Source: an uncultured Victivallis sp. (lineage in GTDB: Bacteria > Verrucomicrobiota > Lentisphaeria > Victivallales > Victivallaceae). Taken from it: a DNA stretch of 64,000 nt. Position numbers and translations under genes: made by a program. The stretch spans positions 62,001 through 126,000 of the forward strand of contig CALXOE010000004.1 in assembly GCA_944389935.1 (NCBI GenBank), given 5' to 3'. The notes under the pieces were generated by a model. The model searched no databases. It saw only the letters and a list, made by a program, of their open reading frames with translations, and was not told the DNA's origin. Below, in pieces: positions 17,555 to 26,543 of this stretch. The stretch's first letter is position 1, and each line of letters begins with the position of its first letter.

Positions 17555-17801
17555 GTGATTGCGAGGGCAAGAATTCCGGAAAAACGCGGGGGACGCGCCC
17601 GGGCGGGACGGGCAAGGCGCAGCATGCTGCCGCAGCGGCCTCGGCACGGGAGCGGGGGTCGAGACACTGTTCTCCGAGGTCGAGCGTGTGTTCGGGACAC
17701 TCGACGCGGCCGTCTACAATCCGGGCTGGGACCCGGGCCATGTCCCGATGGAGAAACCGGGAAACTCGCGCTCGCTCAAAAGCAGATTCCACAATCGATG
17801 A
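17555..17801 (+). pseudogene. Remnant of a short-chain dehydrogenase/reductase
   Basis: The frame covering about 17655-17760 reads VETLFSEVERVFGTLDAAVY and then NPGW. This is the typical SDR stretch before the NAG motif, with YNPG in place of NNAG. Upstream, fragments that look like SDR sequence (ARIPEK, then AAAAAS) lie in other frames, so at least one frameshift seems present. The Rossmann glycine motif and the YxxxK catalytic pair are missing; the frame stops at 17799-17801. It is interpreted as a decayed gene in the 511-base gap between rtcB and the flavodoxin gene. Confidence 0.4.
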
Positions 17802-17814
17802 ACACTTTTCTCCT

Positions 17815-17842
17815 TTGCTTTTTCGCGAAAATGTGGTACACT
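17815..17842 (+). promoter_or_regulatory. Promoter for the flavodoxin gene
   Basis: TTGCTT (17815-17820), 16 bases and TACACT (17837-17842) precede the ATG at 17879 by 36 bases. Confidence 0.5.
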
Positions 17843-17878
17843 ATACAACACGAAGCGGAATCAAAGGAGAAAGTCATC

Positions 17879-18373
17879 ATGAAAATTTCCATTCTCTACT
17901 TCAGCCAGACCGGCAACACCCGCACCATGGCGGAGATCGTTGCGGAGGGAGCGCGCGCCGTGCCCGGCGTCGAAGTCGGTCTCTTCCCGCTCGATGCGAT
18001 CGACAAGGAGTTTCTCGACGCGAGCAAGGCGGTCTTTTTCGGCACGCCGACCTACCTGGCCAGCACCTGCTGGCAGTGGAAGAAGTGGTTCGACGAACCC
18101 GCCCCCTGTCCGCTCGGCGGCAAACTCGGAGCGGTCTTCGCCACGGCGAATTTCGCGCAGGGCGGTGCGGACATTGCGCTCCAGACGCTGCTCTGTCATA
18201 TGCTGGTCAAGGGGATGCTGGTCTATTCGGGAGGCGGCGCCTGCGGTTCGCCCTACACGCACCTCGGAGCAGTCGCGCTGCGGGAGAATTTCGAGGAGAG
18301 CAAAGCGCTGTTCCGCATCTTCGGGGAGCGTGTCGCACGCAAGGCGCTGGAGCTCTTTCCGGAGGGGAAATGA
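17879..18373 (+). CDS. Flavodoxin / NAD(P)H:quinone oxidoreductase-like flavoprotein
   Basis: A 164-residue cytoplasmic protein with the FMN phosphate-binding loop SQTGNTRTMAE (9-19) and the flavodoxin-like core, including FFGTPTYLAS (about 56-65) and a glycine-rich GGGACGSPYTHLGA loop (about 119-132). It most resembles the WrbA / NAD(P)H-dependent reductase side of the flavodoxin fold. It may carry electrons or reduce small acceptors using FMN; the partner is unknown. The ATG has AAAGGAG upstream. Its TGA overlaps the ATG of the DUF6624 gene, so the two are translationally coupled. Confidence 0.8.
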   Translation: MKISILYFSQTGNTRTMAEIVAEGARAVPGVEVGLFPLDAIDKEFLDASKAVFFGTPTYLASTCWQWKKWFDEPAPCPLGGKLGAVFATANFAQGGADIALQTLLCHMLVKGMLVYSGGGACGSPYTHLGAVALRENFEESKALFRIFGERVARKALELFPEGK

Positions 18374-18999
18374 GCGATCCTGCACCGAAAGGGGAAACGG
18401 TTGCGGCGCGTCTTGTCGCGCTCCGCGACCACGATGAGGAAATGCGCCGCCATCTGCTCAAAGCGGGGCGGCTTTTCGAGGGATACTGCCCCGAGATGGA
18501 ACAAGTTCATCTCGAAAATGCGGCGGAACTGGAGAAAATCATCGCAGAATTCGGCTATCCCTCCGTCTCGAAAGTCGGGAGCGAAGCGGCCGATGCGGCG
18601 TGGCTCGTGATCCAGCACGCGATCAGCCGTCCGGAATTCATGCGCCGGATGCTGAAAATCCTGCAAAAGCTCCCCGCTGGTGAAATCGATCCACGCAACC
18701 TCGCCCGCCTCGAGGACCGTATCCGCATGTACGAGGGGCTGCCGCAGCGGTACGGCACGCAGTTCGACTGGGATGACGACGGAAAACTCTCCCCCGTGCT
18801 GCACGATCCGGTTGCCGAGGTCGACCGCCGCCGCCGCGAACTCGGCATGGAGTCGCTCGCGGAGGCGACCGAACACTTCCGGAAAAATCAGGAGTTCACA
18901 CCGGACCCGGCGTTTCTCGAACGCCATCGACAGGGATATCGCGAATGGCTTATCCGGACCGGCTGGCGACATCGCGCGACGGATGGCACACTGAAGTGA
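18370..18999 (+). CDS. DUF6624-like protein
   Basis: A 209-residue soluble protein, mostly helical. Segments such as FGYPSVSKVGSEAADAAWLVIQHA (about 57-80, shown here only as a location) and the following long helix, then YGTQFDWDDDGKLSPVLHDP (about 133-152), fit the DUF6624 family. The W-L-I-Q-H motif after a G-P-S-like turn is typical of that family. Its function is not known. GGAGGGG at the end of the flavodoxin gene serves as ribosome binding site and the start overlaps the flavodoxin stop (ATGA). Coupling suggests a common regulon rather than a known pathway. Confidence 0.65.
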   Translation: MSDPAPKGETVAARLVALRDHDEEMRRHLLKAGRLFEGYCPEMEQVHLENAAELEKIIAEFGYPSVSKVGSEAADAAWLVIQHAISRPEFMRRMLKILQKLPAGEIDPRNLARLEDRIRMYEGLPQRYGTQFDWDDDGKLSPVLHDPVAEVDRRRRELGMESLAEATEHFRKNQEFTPDPAFLERHRQGYREWLIRTGWRHRATDGTLK

Positions 19000-19119
19000 C
19001 GTACGGGCGACACCATCCGCAGCACTGCCCCGATGGCGGGAAAACCCGATGAAACGCGAGGTTTCGGCTGCGCACCGGTTTGCTTTCTCCACCGCGTCGC
19101 GGCGACCTGAGCGGAGAGC

Positions 19120-20193
19120 TCACGGAAACGGAAGCAGAAGCTGCTCATACCCCGGCTCGATCTCCGGTCCGACGAAATTCCCGACCGTGACGCCGAGCAG
19201 CCGGATCGGCCGCGTTGTCCATTCCGTCTTCGCGGCCAGTCCAATCGCAATCTCACCGATCTCAGCCCCGTCACAAACCGGAGCATGCGCCGAAAATGAC
19301 CGCGTTACCGTTTCAAAATTGCCATAACGAACTTTGATCGTCACCGTCTTGCCCGCGAGATTCTTCGCCTGAAGCCGGTGCGCAACGCGGTGCGCGAGCT
19401 GCCGCAGCATGATCCGGAGCGCGCGCAGATCCGTGCAATCCTCGGCGAGCGTGATCTCGTGTCCGACCGACTTCGGCTCCTCCTCAACCTCCACGGGCCG
19501 GTTGTCGATTCCGCGCACAATGTTGTAATAGAAGAGCCCCGTCTTGCCGAAAAGCGCCTGCAGTGTCGAGGCGTCGAGCTGCCGGAGATCGTGCCCGGTC
19601 CGGATGTTCATGCCGGTCAGCTTCGCGGCGGAAACCCGGCCGATCCCGTGAAACTTCCCCACCGGAAGCGTGTCGAGATAGGCCAGCGCCTTTTCCGGGG
19701 GAATCACCGTGAGACCGGCGGGCTTGCGCGCGTCCGACGCGATCTTCGCAAGAAACTTGTTGAATGAGACTCCCGCCGACGCGGTCAGACCGGTCACTGC
19801 GAAGATCTCCTGCTGAATCGCACGCGCAAGTTTCGTCGCGCTCGCTTCGCCGAACCGGTTCTCCGTCACGTCGAGATACGCCTCATCGATCGAAACCGGT
19901 TCGACCAGGTCGGTGTAACGGTGAAAAATCTCCCGGATCTTCGCGGATTCGCGCCGGTATTTCTTCATATCCACGTCGAGCAGCACCGCCTGCGGACAGA
20001 GCCGCAATGCGGTTTTCATCGGCATCGCGGAGTGCAGCCCGAACACGCGGGCTTCGTATGAACACGTGGAGACCACGCCGCGCCGCTCGGGTGATCCGCC
20101 GACCACCACCGGCCGTCCGCGCAGTTCCGGCCGGTCGCGCTGTTCGATCGACGCGAAGAACGCATCCATGTCGATGTGGATGATCTTACGCAC
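19120..20193 (-). CDS. dinB: DNA polymerase IV (translesion, Y family)
   Basis: DinB copies past damaged bases with low fidelity and no proofreading. The 357-residue protein has the palm-domain motif HIDMDAFFASIE (6-17) with catalytic Asp8 and Asp10, and SIDEAYLD (101-108) with Asp103 and Glu104. The YEARVFGLHSAMP fingers region is also present. The little-finger domain follows and the protein ends in QLLLPFP, a good beta-clamp-binding peptide. The first bases overlap the end of the 123-residue gene upstream, so it is the last gene of a three-gene operon. No LexA-type box was noticed near it. The 120-base gap to the convergent DUF6624 gene holds only a weak hairpin. Confidence 0.95.
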   Translation of the reverse strand: MRKIIHIDMDAFFASIEQRDRPELRGRPVVVGGSPERRGVVSTCSYEARVFGLHSAMPMKTALRLCPQAVLLDVDMKKYRRESAKIREIFHRYTDLVEPVSIDEAYLDVTENRFGEASATKLARAIQQEIFAVTGLTASAGVSFNKFLAKIASDARKPAGLTVIPPEKALAYLDTLPVGKFHGIGRVSAAKLTGMNIRTGHDLRQLDASTLQALFGKTGLFYYNIVRGIDNRPVEVEEEPKSVGHEITLAEDCTDLRALRIMLRQLAHRVAHRLQAKNLAGKTVTIKVRYGNFETVTRSFSAHAPVCDGAEIGEIAIGLAAKTEWTTRPIRLLGVTVGNFVGPEIEPGYEQLLLPFP

Positions 20194-20557
20194 GCTCCGC
20201 CTCCATCCGGAGAATCACAAAGCGGCACTCCCCGGCCTCAAGCCGGAACTCCGCCCGGCCGCCCGGAGCGATGTAGCACCCCGTCAAAAGTTCACGCCCG
20301 GGCGTCTCACAGCCGAACACGACACCGTCGCGCGCAAAGAACGCCGCAAACCGTTCGTCCCCGACCCACTCCACCTGCGCCGGCAGAGCGGCGGGAGGGA
20401 CGCCACGGCCACTTCCCGAAAGAGTCGCAAGTGTCCGGAGCGCCCGCGCCGCGGCTCCCGGCAGCCGGGAACACGCCGCCTCAAGCGCGGCGGCGTCGCC
20501 CGCAAGCAGCGCGTGCGCGGCACACATCCAGGCGCTCTGTTCCGGCGGGGAACTCAT
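20186..20557 (-). CDS. Small hypothetical protein between transporter and dinB
   Basis: A 123-residue, alanine-rich soluble protein with no recognised family. The N-terminal half (about 1-60) is helical (HALLAGDAAALEAACSRLPG), reminiscent of an ankyrin- or TPR-like helix pair. The C-terminal half is beta-rich (VVFGCETPGRELLTGCYIAPGG). The ATG at 20557 overlaps the stop of the transporter gene (ATGA), and the gene's own end overlaps the dinB start by 8 bases. The tight packing supports it as a real gene. High GC and arginine/alanine content are like its neighbours. Confidence 0.6.
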   Translation of the reverse strand: MSSPPEQSAWMCAAHALLAGDAAALEAACSRLPGAAARALRTLATLSGSGRGVPPAALPAQVEWVGDERFAAFFARDGVVFGCETPGRELLTGCYIAPGGRAEFRLEAGECRFVILRMEAERA

Positions 20558-22815
20558 GCGAGCAGATCCGCCTCGCCGTTGGAGACCACGAGGAAACACG
20601 GCGGCATGTTCTTAAGTTCACGCTCGATCAGATAGTGGTTCACGCGCTGTCTGCGCTCGTCACGCGCATTGTAATCCGGAAATTCTATAAATACCAGTTC
20701 CGCGTTGAATGAGAAACGCGGCAGAACCACGTGCAGTTTCGTCCCCGGCGCAATACGGACGATCTCCGCCGGAATCCGGGCCCGTTCGAGCATTTGCCGG
20801 ATTCGTTTCTCCTCCGCTTTCGAGTCCATCAGGAAGATGCGCAATACACTCTTGCGCCAGTTCCGGTCGAGCTGCACGAGATATGCGAGAATCGTGATGA
20901 GCGATCCCCCTTTCTGGCTCTGCCACCAGATGTCGATCGTACCGCCGTCGAACCGCTTCGGCGCCGAAGCATCCGACCCGTTCGCCAGCAGCAGCGCACT
21001 GCGGTTGAAGTCGTTCACGATCATCTGCAGATGCGTGAAAAACGGCCGAACCCGCTCTTTCTGGTGCGGCCACCCCATCATGATGATGTTCGGCCGGATC
21101 GGATCGAGTGAATGGCTCTGCAGCACCGTGTGCAACGCCACATCGAATTCCGGCGCGACGACCACAGTCGGAAACACCTGCCACTCGCGTTCACGGCAGA
21201 GTTCGCGCAGAGCGCGCAGCCGCTTCGTGCGCAATTCTCCGAATTCGAGGCATCCGGGCAGTTCGATGATCTGAATCATGCTCAGGATGCCGCGGTGCTG
21301 GCTGAACAGCAGCGCGTACTCGACGAGATCACTCCGTTTCTCCGGCTCTTCGACCAGAACTGCGATGGTCGGACGCCAATTCTTCGGGTGAAGCGGCAAC
21401 CGCGGCAGCTGCAGCAGCATCGAACGAATCCGCGAATAGAGAAATCCGCGCCGCGCATCTCCATACTCCATCTCGAGATTCCGGTATTTCGACCAGAAGT
21501 AGAGTCCGCCGATGATCACGATCGCCGCCACCGAGAGCCAGAGGTCGATCAGAAACGCCGCGATCGAACAGGCCACCGCCCCGTAAACCGCCACCGTCCA
21601 GTGAAAGAAACGGAAACGCGGCCGAAACGACGGATTCGCCCCGTGCGACTCCACGAACGCCGCAATGTTGATGATCGCATAGGTGAAGAGGAAGAAGAGC
21701 GATACGAGTTCGCTCATGAGATTGATCGGCGAATGCTCCACATCCGATTCGCTGCGCCCGAGCATCCCCGCCCAGAGCAGGATCGGCAGCACGATGAGAA
21801 TCACCACCACAATCGCGCGGCGGGGCTCATTCTGCGGCCCGACCCCCTTGCGGAAGACCCGGATTCCCGGCAACACATTGTCCACGCCGAGGCTCTGCAG
21901 CACGCGCGGCGCACCGAGCATCCAGCCGAGCGCGGTCGAGAGCGTCGCCGCCTGCACGCCCGCCAGCACCATGAACCAGAGCCCCCAGAGCGCGTTTGAA
22001 GTCAGAATCTGGTACGGTGTACGGATCATCTCCTCACGCGGGAAAGAGCCTGCCGCGATGAAGATCTGCACGAAATAGAGTGCCACCGCCGTTCCGAGTG
22101 CTGCGAGCGTTCCGCGCGGGATCGACCGGTGCGGCTCTTTCAGGTCGCCGGACATGTTCACGCCCGCCATGATACCCGTCACCGCCGGGAAGAAGATCGC
22201 GAAAAGCGGAATCATCGAAACCACTCCCTCCGCAGGTCCGAGATTCGACACGAAATTCTCCAGAGAAAAGTTTCCGATCGGTCCGAGCAGAAAGACCATC
22301 ACCGAGATCCCGAGCACCGCCATGATGACATATTGTACCCGGATCGCCCAGTCCGCTCCTTTCCAGACGAAAAACGCCAGTATGCCGCCGAGCGACAGAT
22401 TCAGCAGCGGGAAATAAGGGCGCAGCTCCGGCCACTGCGTCACCAGCGACTCCGACGCGCCAAGGATGTTGAACGGAATCGCCAGTGACTGCGAAACGAA
22501 AAGCGTCAACCCGATCGACGTGCCGAACGACGGTCCGAGCACGCGGCTGATGAGGTAATAGGCCCCTCCCCCGCGCACCTCGGTGTTCGTCGCGATGGCC
22601 GCGATCGACAGCGTCGTCGCCAGCGAAATGCTCGCTCCGACGCCGAGGATGATGAGCGTATTCACGAACCCCGCGCTGCCGAGCACGAAGTTCGTGCGCA
22701 TGTACATCACCAGCCCGAGAATCGTGAGCAGTGCGGGCGTATAGACGCCCCCGAATGTCCCGAAATTATACCCGCCGGAATTGACTGCTTCCGCACCGGA
22801 ATTTTTCCTCTCCAT
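20554..22815 (-). CDS. SLC12-type (Na-K-Cl cotransporter family) amino acid/cation permease
   Basis: A large inner membrane transporter of 753 residues of the APC superfamily. The N-terminal 500 residues hold about twelve helices that begin FGTFGGVYTPALLTILGLVM, the helix-1 signature of cation-chloride cotransporters. TEVRGGGAYYLISR follows in helix 3. A cytoplasmic C-terminal domain (about 510-753) resembles the SLC12 regulatory tail with VVAPEFDVALHTVLQSH. The ATG at 22815 has GGGGGAGGG six bases upstream; an extended frame to 22887 would lie within the promoter. The transported ions are not defined; bacterial homologues can take amino acids or cations with chloride. Confidence 0.8.
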   Translation of the reverse strand: MERKNSGAEAVNSGGYNFGTFGGVYTPALLTILGLVMYMRTNFVLGSAGFVNTLIILGVGASISLATTLSIAAIATNTEVRGGGAYYLISRVLGPSFGTSIGLTLFVSQSLAIPFNILGASESLVTQWPELRPYFPLLNLSLGGILAFFVWKGADWAIRVQYVIMAVLGISVMVFLLGPIGNFSLENFVSNLGPAEGVVSMIPLFAIFFPAVTGIMAGVNMSGDLKEPHRSIPRGTLAALGTAVALYFVQIFIAAGSFPREEMIRTPYQILTSNALWGLWFMVLAGVQAATLSTALGWMLGAPRVLQSLGVDNVLPGIRVFRKGVGPQNEPRRAIVVVILIVLPILLWAGMLGRSESDVEHSPINLMSELVSLFFLFTYAIINIAAFVESHGANPSFRPRFRFFHWTVAVYGAVACSIAAFLIDLWLSVAAIVIIGGLYFWSKYRNLEMEYGDARRGFLYSRIRSMLLQLPRLPLHPKNWRPTIAVLVEEPEKRSDLVEYALLFSQHRGILSMIQIIELPGCLEFGELRTKRLRALRELCREREWQVFPTVVVAPEFDVALHTVLQSHSLDPIRPNIIMMGWPHQKERVRPFFTHLQMIVNDFNRSALLLANGSDASAPKRFDGGTIDIWWQSQKGGSLITILAYLVQLDRNWRKSVLRIFLMDSKAEEKRIRQMLERARIPAEIVRIAPGTKLHVVLPRFSFNAELVFIEFPDYNARDERRQRVNHYLIERELKNMPPCFLVVSNGEADLLA

Positions 22816-22859
22816 CGGAAAACCCTCCCCCTGTCGTTCACAGAATATAGATTTTATTA

Positions 22860-22887
22860 AAGATAGCCGCGCATAAGTTTTTTTCAA
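22860..22887 (-). promoter_or_regulatory. Promoter for the SLC12-type transporter operon
   Basis: On the minus strand TTGAAA (22882-22887), 16 bases and TATCTT (22860-22865). It drives the transporter - small protein - dinB operon and rules out the longer start at 22887. Confidence 0.5.
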
Positions 22888-22916
22888 CCCGGAATGTTAT
22901 TTTTCGGTTTGGTTTC

Positions 22917-22947
22917 TTGTATTTTCGGAATTTCGGGAGAATATTAT
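22917..22947 (+). promoter_or_regulatory. Candidate promoter for the GH130 gene
   Basis: TTGTAT (22917-22922) and TATTAT (22942-22947) with a 19-base spacer; the -10 is good, the spacing is long. Confidence 0.35.
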
Positions 22948-23012
22948 AGAAAGAGGGCGGAAATCCAATGCGGCAACGCCCGCAAGCCGAAGCCAACAAC
23001 CGGGAGGTGATT

Positions 23013-24185
23013 ATGAGTTTTTACAAGAATGTCGATCTGCTGTTCAGGAAACACGAGAAACTGGTCTCGCGTCCGAACGAAATCCTGCCCGGGAACGGCG
23101 TGCTGAACCGCTTCAAGTATCCGGTCCTGACCGCCCGTCACGTGCCGGTCTTCTGGCGTTACGACCTCGACAAGAAAACCAATCCGCTGCTGCTCGAGCG
23201 CATCGGCTGCAATGCGACGATGAATTCCGGCGCCATCAAGTACGGAAAAAAATACTGTCTTGTCGTCCGCGTCGAAGGCTCAGATCGCAAATCGTTCTTC
23301 GCCGTGGCCGAAAGTCCGAACGGAATCGACAATTTCCGCTTCCGGGATTTTCCGATTACGATGCCCGAGACCGACGTTCCCGATACGAACGTCTACGATA
23401 TGCGCCTGACCCGCCATGAAGACGGCTGGATCTACGGCATCTTCTGCACGGAACGGCGCGACCCGAATGCCGAGCCGGGAGATCTCTCGAGCGCCGTCGC
23501 CGCCGCCGGTATCGCCCGGACGAAAAACCTGACCGACTGGGAACGACTTCCCGACCTCAAATCGAAGAGCCAGCAGCGCAACGTCGTGCTGCATCCTGAA
23601 TTTGTCAACGGGAAATACGCTTTCTATACGCGCCCGCAGGACGGCTTCATCGACGCCGGTTCCGGCGGCGGCATCGGCTGGGCACTCGTCGACGACATCA
23701 AAAACGCCGAAATCAAATCCGAGACCATCATCGACGAGCGCGCCTATCACACGATCAAGGAGGTCAAGAACGGCGAGGGTCCCGCCCCGATCAAAACGCC
23801 GCAGGGGTGGCTTCACCTCGCGCACGGCGTGCGCGGCTGTGCCGACGGATTGCGTTACGTGCTCTACATGTACATGACTTCGCTCGAAGATCCGTCGAAG
23901 AAGATCGCGAGCCCCGGCGGGTATCTGCTCGCCCCGGTCCGCAAGGAGCGCACGGGAGACGTTTCAAACGTGCTCTTCTCAAACGGCTGGATCGAGGACG
24001 ACGACGGCACGGTATTCCTCTATTACGCTTCGAGCGACACCCGCATGCACGTGGCGGTTTCGACCGTTGAACGGCTCGTCGACTACTGCCTCAACACTCC
24101 GGAAGATCAGGGACGCTCCGCGGCTTCGGTCGCCACGCTGAACAAACTCATCGAGCACAATCTCAATCTGCTCAGAAAATTCTGA
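23013..24185 (+). CDS. 4-O-beta-D-mannosyl-D-glucose phosphorylase (GH130)
   Basis: GH130 phosphorylases split beta-mannosides with phosphate and release alpha-mannose 1-phosphate. The 390-residue length equals that of the characterised Bacteroides mannosylglucose phosphorylase. Seen signatures are [15 protein letters not shown] with the likely proton donor Asp (D129), [16 protein letters not shown] (about 213-228), and [19 protein letters not shown] (about 272-290). The GH130_1 type is favoured over GH130_2 by the GGGIGW stretch. The ATG at 23013 has GGAGGTG upstream. Likely role: last step of mannan or mannobiose use in the cytoplasm. It is followed after 14 bases by a PPK2 gene. Confidence 0.88.
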   Translation: MSFYKNVDLLFRKHEKLVSRPNEILPGNGVLNRFKYPVLTARHVPVFWRYDLDKKTNPLLLERIGCNATMNSGAIKYGKKYCLVVRVEGSDRKSFFAVAESPNGIDNFRFRDFPITMPETDVPDTNVYDMRLTRHEDGWIYGIFCTERRDPNAEPGDLSSAVAAAGIARTKNLTDWERLPDLKSKSQQRNVVLHPEFVNGKYAFYTRPQDGFIDAGSGGGIGWALVDDIKNAEIKSETIIDERAYHTIKEVKNGEGPAPIKTPQGWLHLAHGVRGCADGLRYVLYMYMTSLEDPSKKIASPGGYLLAPVRKERTGDVSNVLFSNGWIEDDDGTVFLYYASSDTRMHVAVSTVERLVDYCLNTPEDQGRSAASVATLNKLIEHNLNLLRKF

Positions 24186-24199
24186 ACGGGGAGTGCAGC

Positions 24200-25102
24200 A
24201 TGAACCGATTCTACAACGCTTTCATCATCAAACCGGGGATGAAAGTCAATCTCTCGAAGCGCAATCCGTCCGAGACGTTCGATTTCAAAGACAAGGCGGC
24301 CGCCCTCGAACTGCTTGCGAAGAACAATCACCGCATCGCGCGGCTTCAGAGCGACCTCTATTCCGAGGGGAAGCAGTCGCTGCTCATCGTGCTGCAGGCA
24401 CCCGATGCGGGCGGCAAGGACGGCACGATCAACAACGTCTTTTCAGCGATGAATCCGCAGGGATGCCGCGTCCAGTCGTTCAAAACGCCGACCAGCCTCG
24501 AACAGTCGCACGACTTCCTCTGGCGTGTCCACCCGGTCGTGCCGCGCCGCGGCGAAGTCGTGATCTTCAACCGCTCTTACTACGAGGCCGTGCTGATTGA
24601 GCGCGTCCACAAATTCGCGACGCCGGAACAGCTCGAGTATCGTTATCAGGCGATCAATGAGTTTGAAGAGCTGCTCAGTCACAACGGCACCCGCATCGTG
24701 AAATTCTTTCTGCATATCGACAAGGAGGAGCAGCTCCACCGCTTCGTCCGCCGCCTGAAACGTCCGGAAAAGCACTGGAAGATCTCCGCCAACGACTACC
24801 CGGAGCGACAGTTCTGGGACGAATACACCGAGGCGTTTGAAATGGCGATGATGAAGTGCTCCACCAAAATCGCCCCGTGGTTCGCGATCCCGGCCAACTG
24901 CAAGTGGTTTCGCAACCTCGCCGTCTCGCAGATCATCCTGGAAGAGCTCGAGTCGATGAAAATCAAGCTGCCCGCCCCCTCGGTCGACCTGCAGGAGACC
25001 CGCCGGCTCGCGGCCATCGAACTCTCCCGGCTCCGCCAGGAACGCAAAATGCGCAAAGCCCTGGCGAACGTCAGAAAGCAGCAGCGGGACAATCACTCGT
25101 AA
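24200..25102 (+). CDS. ppk2: Polyphosphate kinase 2 family protein
   Basis: PPK2 enzymes transfer phosphate between polyphosphate and nucleotides, usually making ADP, GDP or nucleoside triphosphates from polyphosphate. The 300-residue single-domain protein has the Walker A-like APDAGGKDGT (67-76), the Walker B-like FNRSYYE (123-129) and the lid region with RFVRRLKRPEKHWKIS. It closely matches the one-domain PPK2 class; whether it acts on NMPs or NDPs cannot be told by eye. It lies 14 bases behind the GH130 gene and is followed by a strong terminator, so it ends this two-gene operon. Confidence 0.9.
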   Translation: MNRFYNAFIIKPGMKVNLSKRNPSETFDFKDKAAALELLAKNNHRIARLQSDLYSEGKQSLLIVLQAPDAGGKDGTINNVFSAMNPQGCRVQSFKTPTSLEQSHDFLWRVHPVVPRRGEVVIFNRSYYEAVLIERVHKFATPEQLEYRYQAINEFEELLSHNGTRIVKFFLHIDKEEQLHRFVRRLKRPEKHWKISANDYPERQFWDEYTEAFEMAMMKCSTKIAPWFAIPANCKWFRNLAVSQIILEELESMKIKLPAPSVDLQETRRLAAIELSRLRQERKMRKALANVRKQQRDNHS

Positions 25103-25139
25103 TCCACAGCCACGCAACTACTCGATCGATTCATGTTCT

Positions 25140-25168
25140 CCCCCCGGGGTTCTCTCCGGGGGGCTTTT
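25140..25168 (+). terminator. Rho-independent terminator after ppk2
   Basis: CCCCCCGG (25140-25147) pairs with CCGGGGGG (25156-25163) with an 8-base loop, then C and four T. It ends the GH130-ppk2 transcript. Confidence 0.75.
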
Positions 25169-25176
25169 GTTAACAG

Positions 25177-25208
25177 AAAAAAAGCGCGCCGAATCAACGA
25201 CGCGCTTT
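25177..25208 (-). terminator. Rho-independent terminator after the LysM gene
   Basis: On the minus strand AAAGCGCG (25201-25208) pairs with CGCGCTTT (25181-25188), followed by a run of T (A-tract 25177-25183 on the plus strand). Confidence 0.65.
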
Positions 25209-25230
25209 GGAAACATACGTTGCGGGAACG

Positions 25231-26355
25231 TTATTTCTGGGCCGGAACAAACAGCACCAATCCCTTGGTCAGCTTGCCGTCAGCCGGAATCAGACCGACA
25301 TTGAGCTCTTTGAGCTTGTCAACGGTGGTGTTGTATTTCGCGGCGAACTCCTCAACCGTGATATCCTCCGTGACATCTTTCGGCGTCGACTCACCGACGA
25401 CGATGTCGACCGACTCCTCCACCACCGCGGCGCCGTTGTCCGCAGGAACGGCAGGCGTCGAAGTCGCGCTCGGCGTCACCTGCTGCGCCCCGGAAGTCTC
25501 CGTGGACTCTCCGCCGGCAAGAATCCGATCGAGTTCATTATCCTGTTCGCTCTTCTGGGTCGACGGCTGCGACACCGGCGTCGAGACCGGCCGGCTCACC
25601 GGCGTCGCCGCGACCGAAGTTGCGCTGCCTTTGCCCGGAACAACCAGTTTCTGACCGATCTGAAGCCGCTTTGCCGATTCCTGAGTCAGATTGTTCGCTC
25701 TCATCAGTTCCGACTCTTTCACGCCGAGCTTGCGGGCGATTTTCCCCGGGAAGTCGCCGGGTTGCACGGTATAGGTGCCGTCGGCATTGAGCCCGCCTTT
25801 CTTCGTCGTCGCGGCGATGCCCGCGGCGGCTCCGCTCCGACCGCTCCGGCTGGAGACTTTCACCGCACCGGTCGAGCCGGGAATCACAAGTTTCTGGCCG
25901 ATGCGCAGACGACGGGCTTTCGCCTCATCAAGGTTGTTCGCCTGCATGATCGAAGCGGTCGAGACGCCGTAACGCTTCGCAAGATGGCCGACCGTATCGC
26001 CCGCCTTGATCACATGCGTAGTGCCGCCTTTGGCGGTGCTCACAGCCCCGGTACTCCCCTGGGCAGAAACCTCGCTCACCGGCGAAGAGGAGAGTTTCTC
26101 CATCGGAACATACTGCGGGACAGAGGGACGCTGCAGCACAGGAGCCGCCGGCTGCTGCGGAACGTTCTGCTGCGGCACACTCTGCGACACCTGCGGCATC
26201 GGAGTAACCTGGCCATCCTGATAGCCTCCGGTCATTCCCTGATCCGTCGGAACGAATTCACGCTGAGCCATTACCTGATTGCTGCAACCGGCAACGCCGA
26301 ACATTCCCACGCACAGAGCCGCGGCTCCGAGCACAACGCCTTTGCTCTTTTTCAC
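25231..26355 (-). CDS. LysM-domain lipoprotein
   Basis: A 374-residue, cell-wall-binding lipoprotein. The N-terminus is a lipoprotein signal with lipobox GVAGC (Cys24). A Pro/Gln-rich linker follows, then two clear LysM domains (about 113-160, THVIKAGDTVGHLAKRYGVS; and about 193-240, YTVQPGDFPGKIARKLGV). A Ser/Thr/Pro-rich linker leads to a third, weaker LysM-like segment at the C-terminus (about 320-370). LysM domains bind N-acetylglucosamine chains of peptidoglycan. The start is GTG at 26355 with GAAGGGA upstream; the ORF extension to 26454 would lack a signal peptide at its start. A promoter lies about 100 bases upstream. Confidence 0.85.
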   Translation of the reverse strand: MKKSKGVVLGAAALCVGMFGVAGCSNQVMAQREFVPTDQGMTGGYQDGQVTPMPQVSQSVPQQNVPQQPAAPVLQRPSVPQYVPMEKLSSSPVSEVSAQGSTGAVSTAKGGTTHVIKAGDTVGHLAKRYGVSTASIMQANNLDEAKARRLRIGQKLVIPGSTGAVKVSSRSGRSGAAAGIAATTKKGGLNADGTYTVQPGDFPGKIARKLGVKESELMRANNLTQESAKRLQIGQKLVVPGKGSATSVAATPVSRPVSTPVSQPSTQKSEQDNELDRILAGGESTETSGAQQVTPSATSTPAVPADNGAAVVEESVDIVVGESTPKDVTEDITVEEFAAKYNTTVDKLKELNVGLIPADGKLTKGLVLFVPAQK

Positions 26356-26454
26356 TGTTCTTTCCCTTCTAAAAAAATAAACCCCATGGTATTGCGATCC
26401 GAAATCCGGACATTTCCTCCGGCCGAAAACGGCTGAAAAAAACGTCCTTTCCAT

Positions 26455-26482
26455 AATATAGAAACCTCTCCGGCAAAATCAA
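26455..26482 (-). promoter_or_regulatory. Promoter for the LysM lipoprotein
   Basis: On the minus strand TTGATT (26477-26482), 16 bases and TATATT (26455-26460). Start near 26448, leaving a leader of about 93 bases before the GTG at 26355. Confidence 0.5.
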
Positions 26483-26543
26483 CAGGAAAAAACCGGAAAA
26501 ATGCAAATTATTTATCCGAACGGAAACAGTGCGCCGTTTCCGG

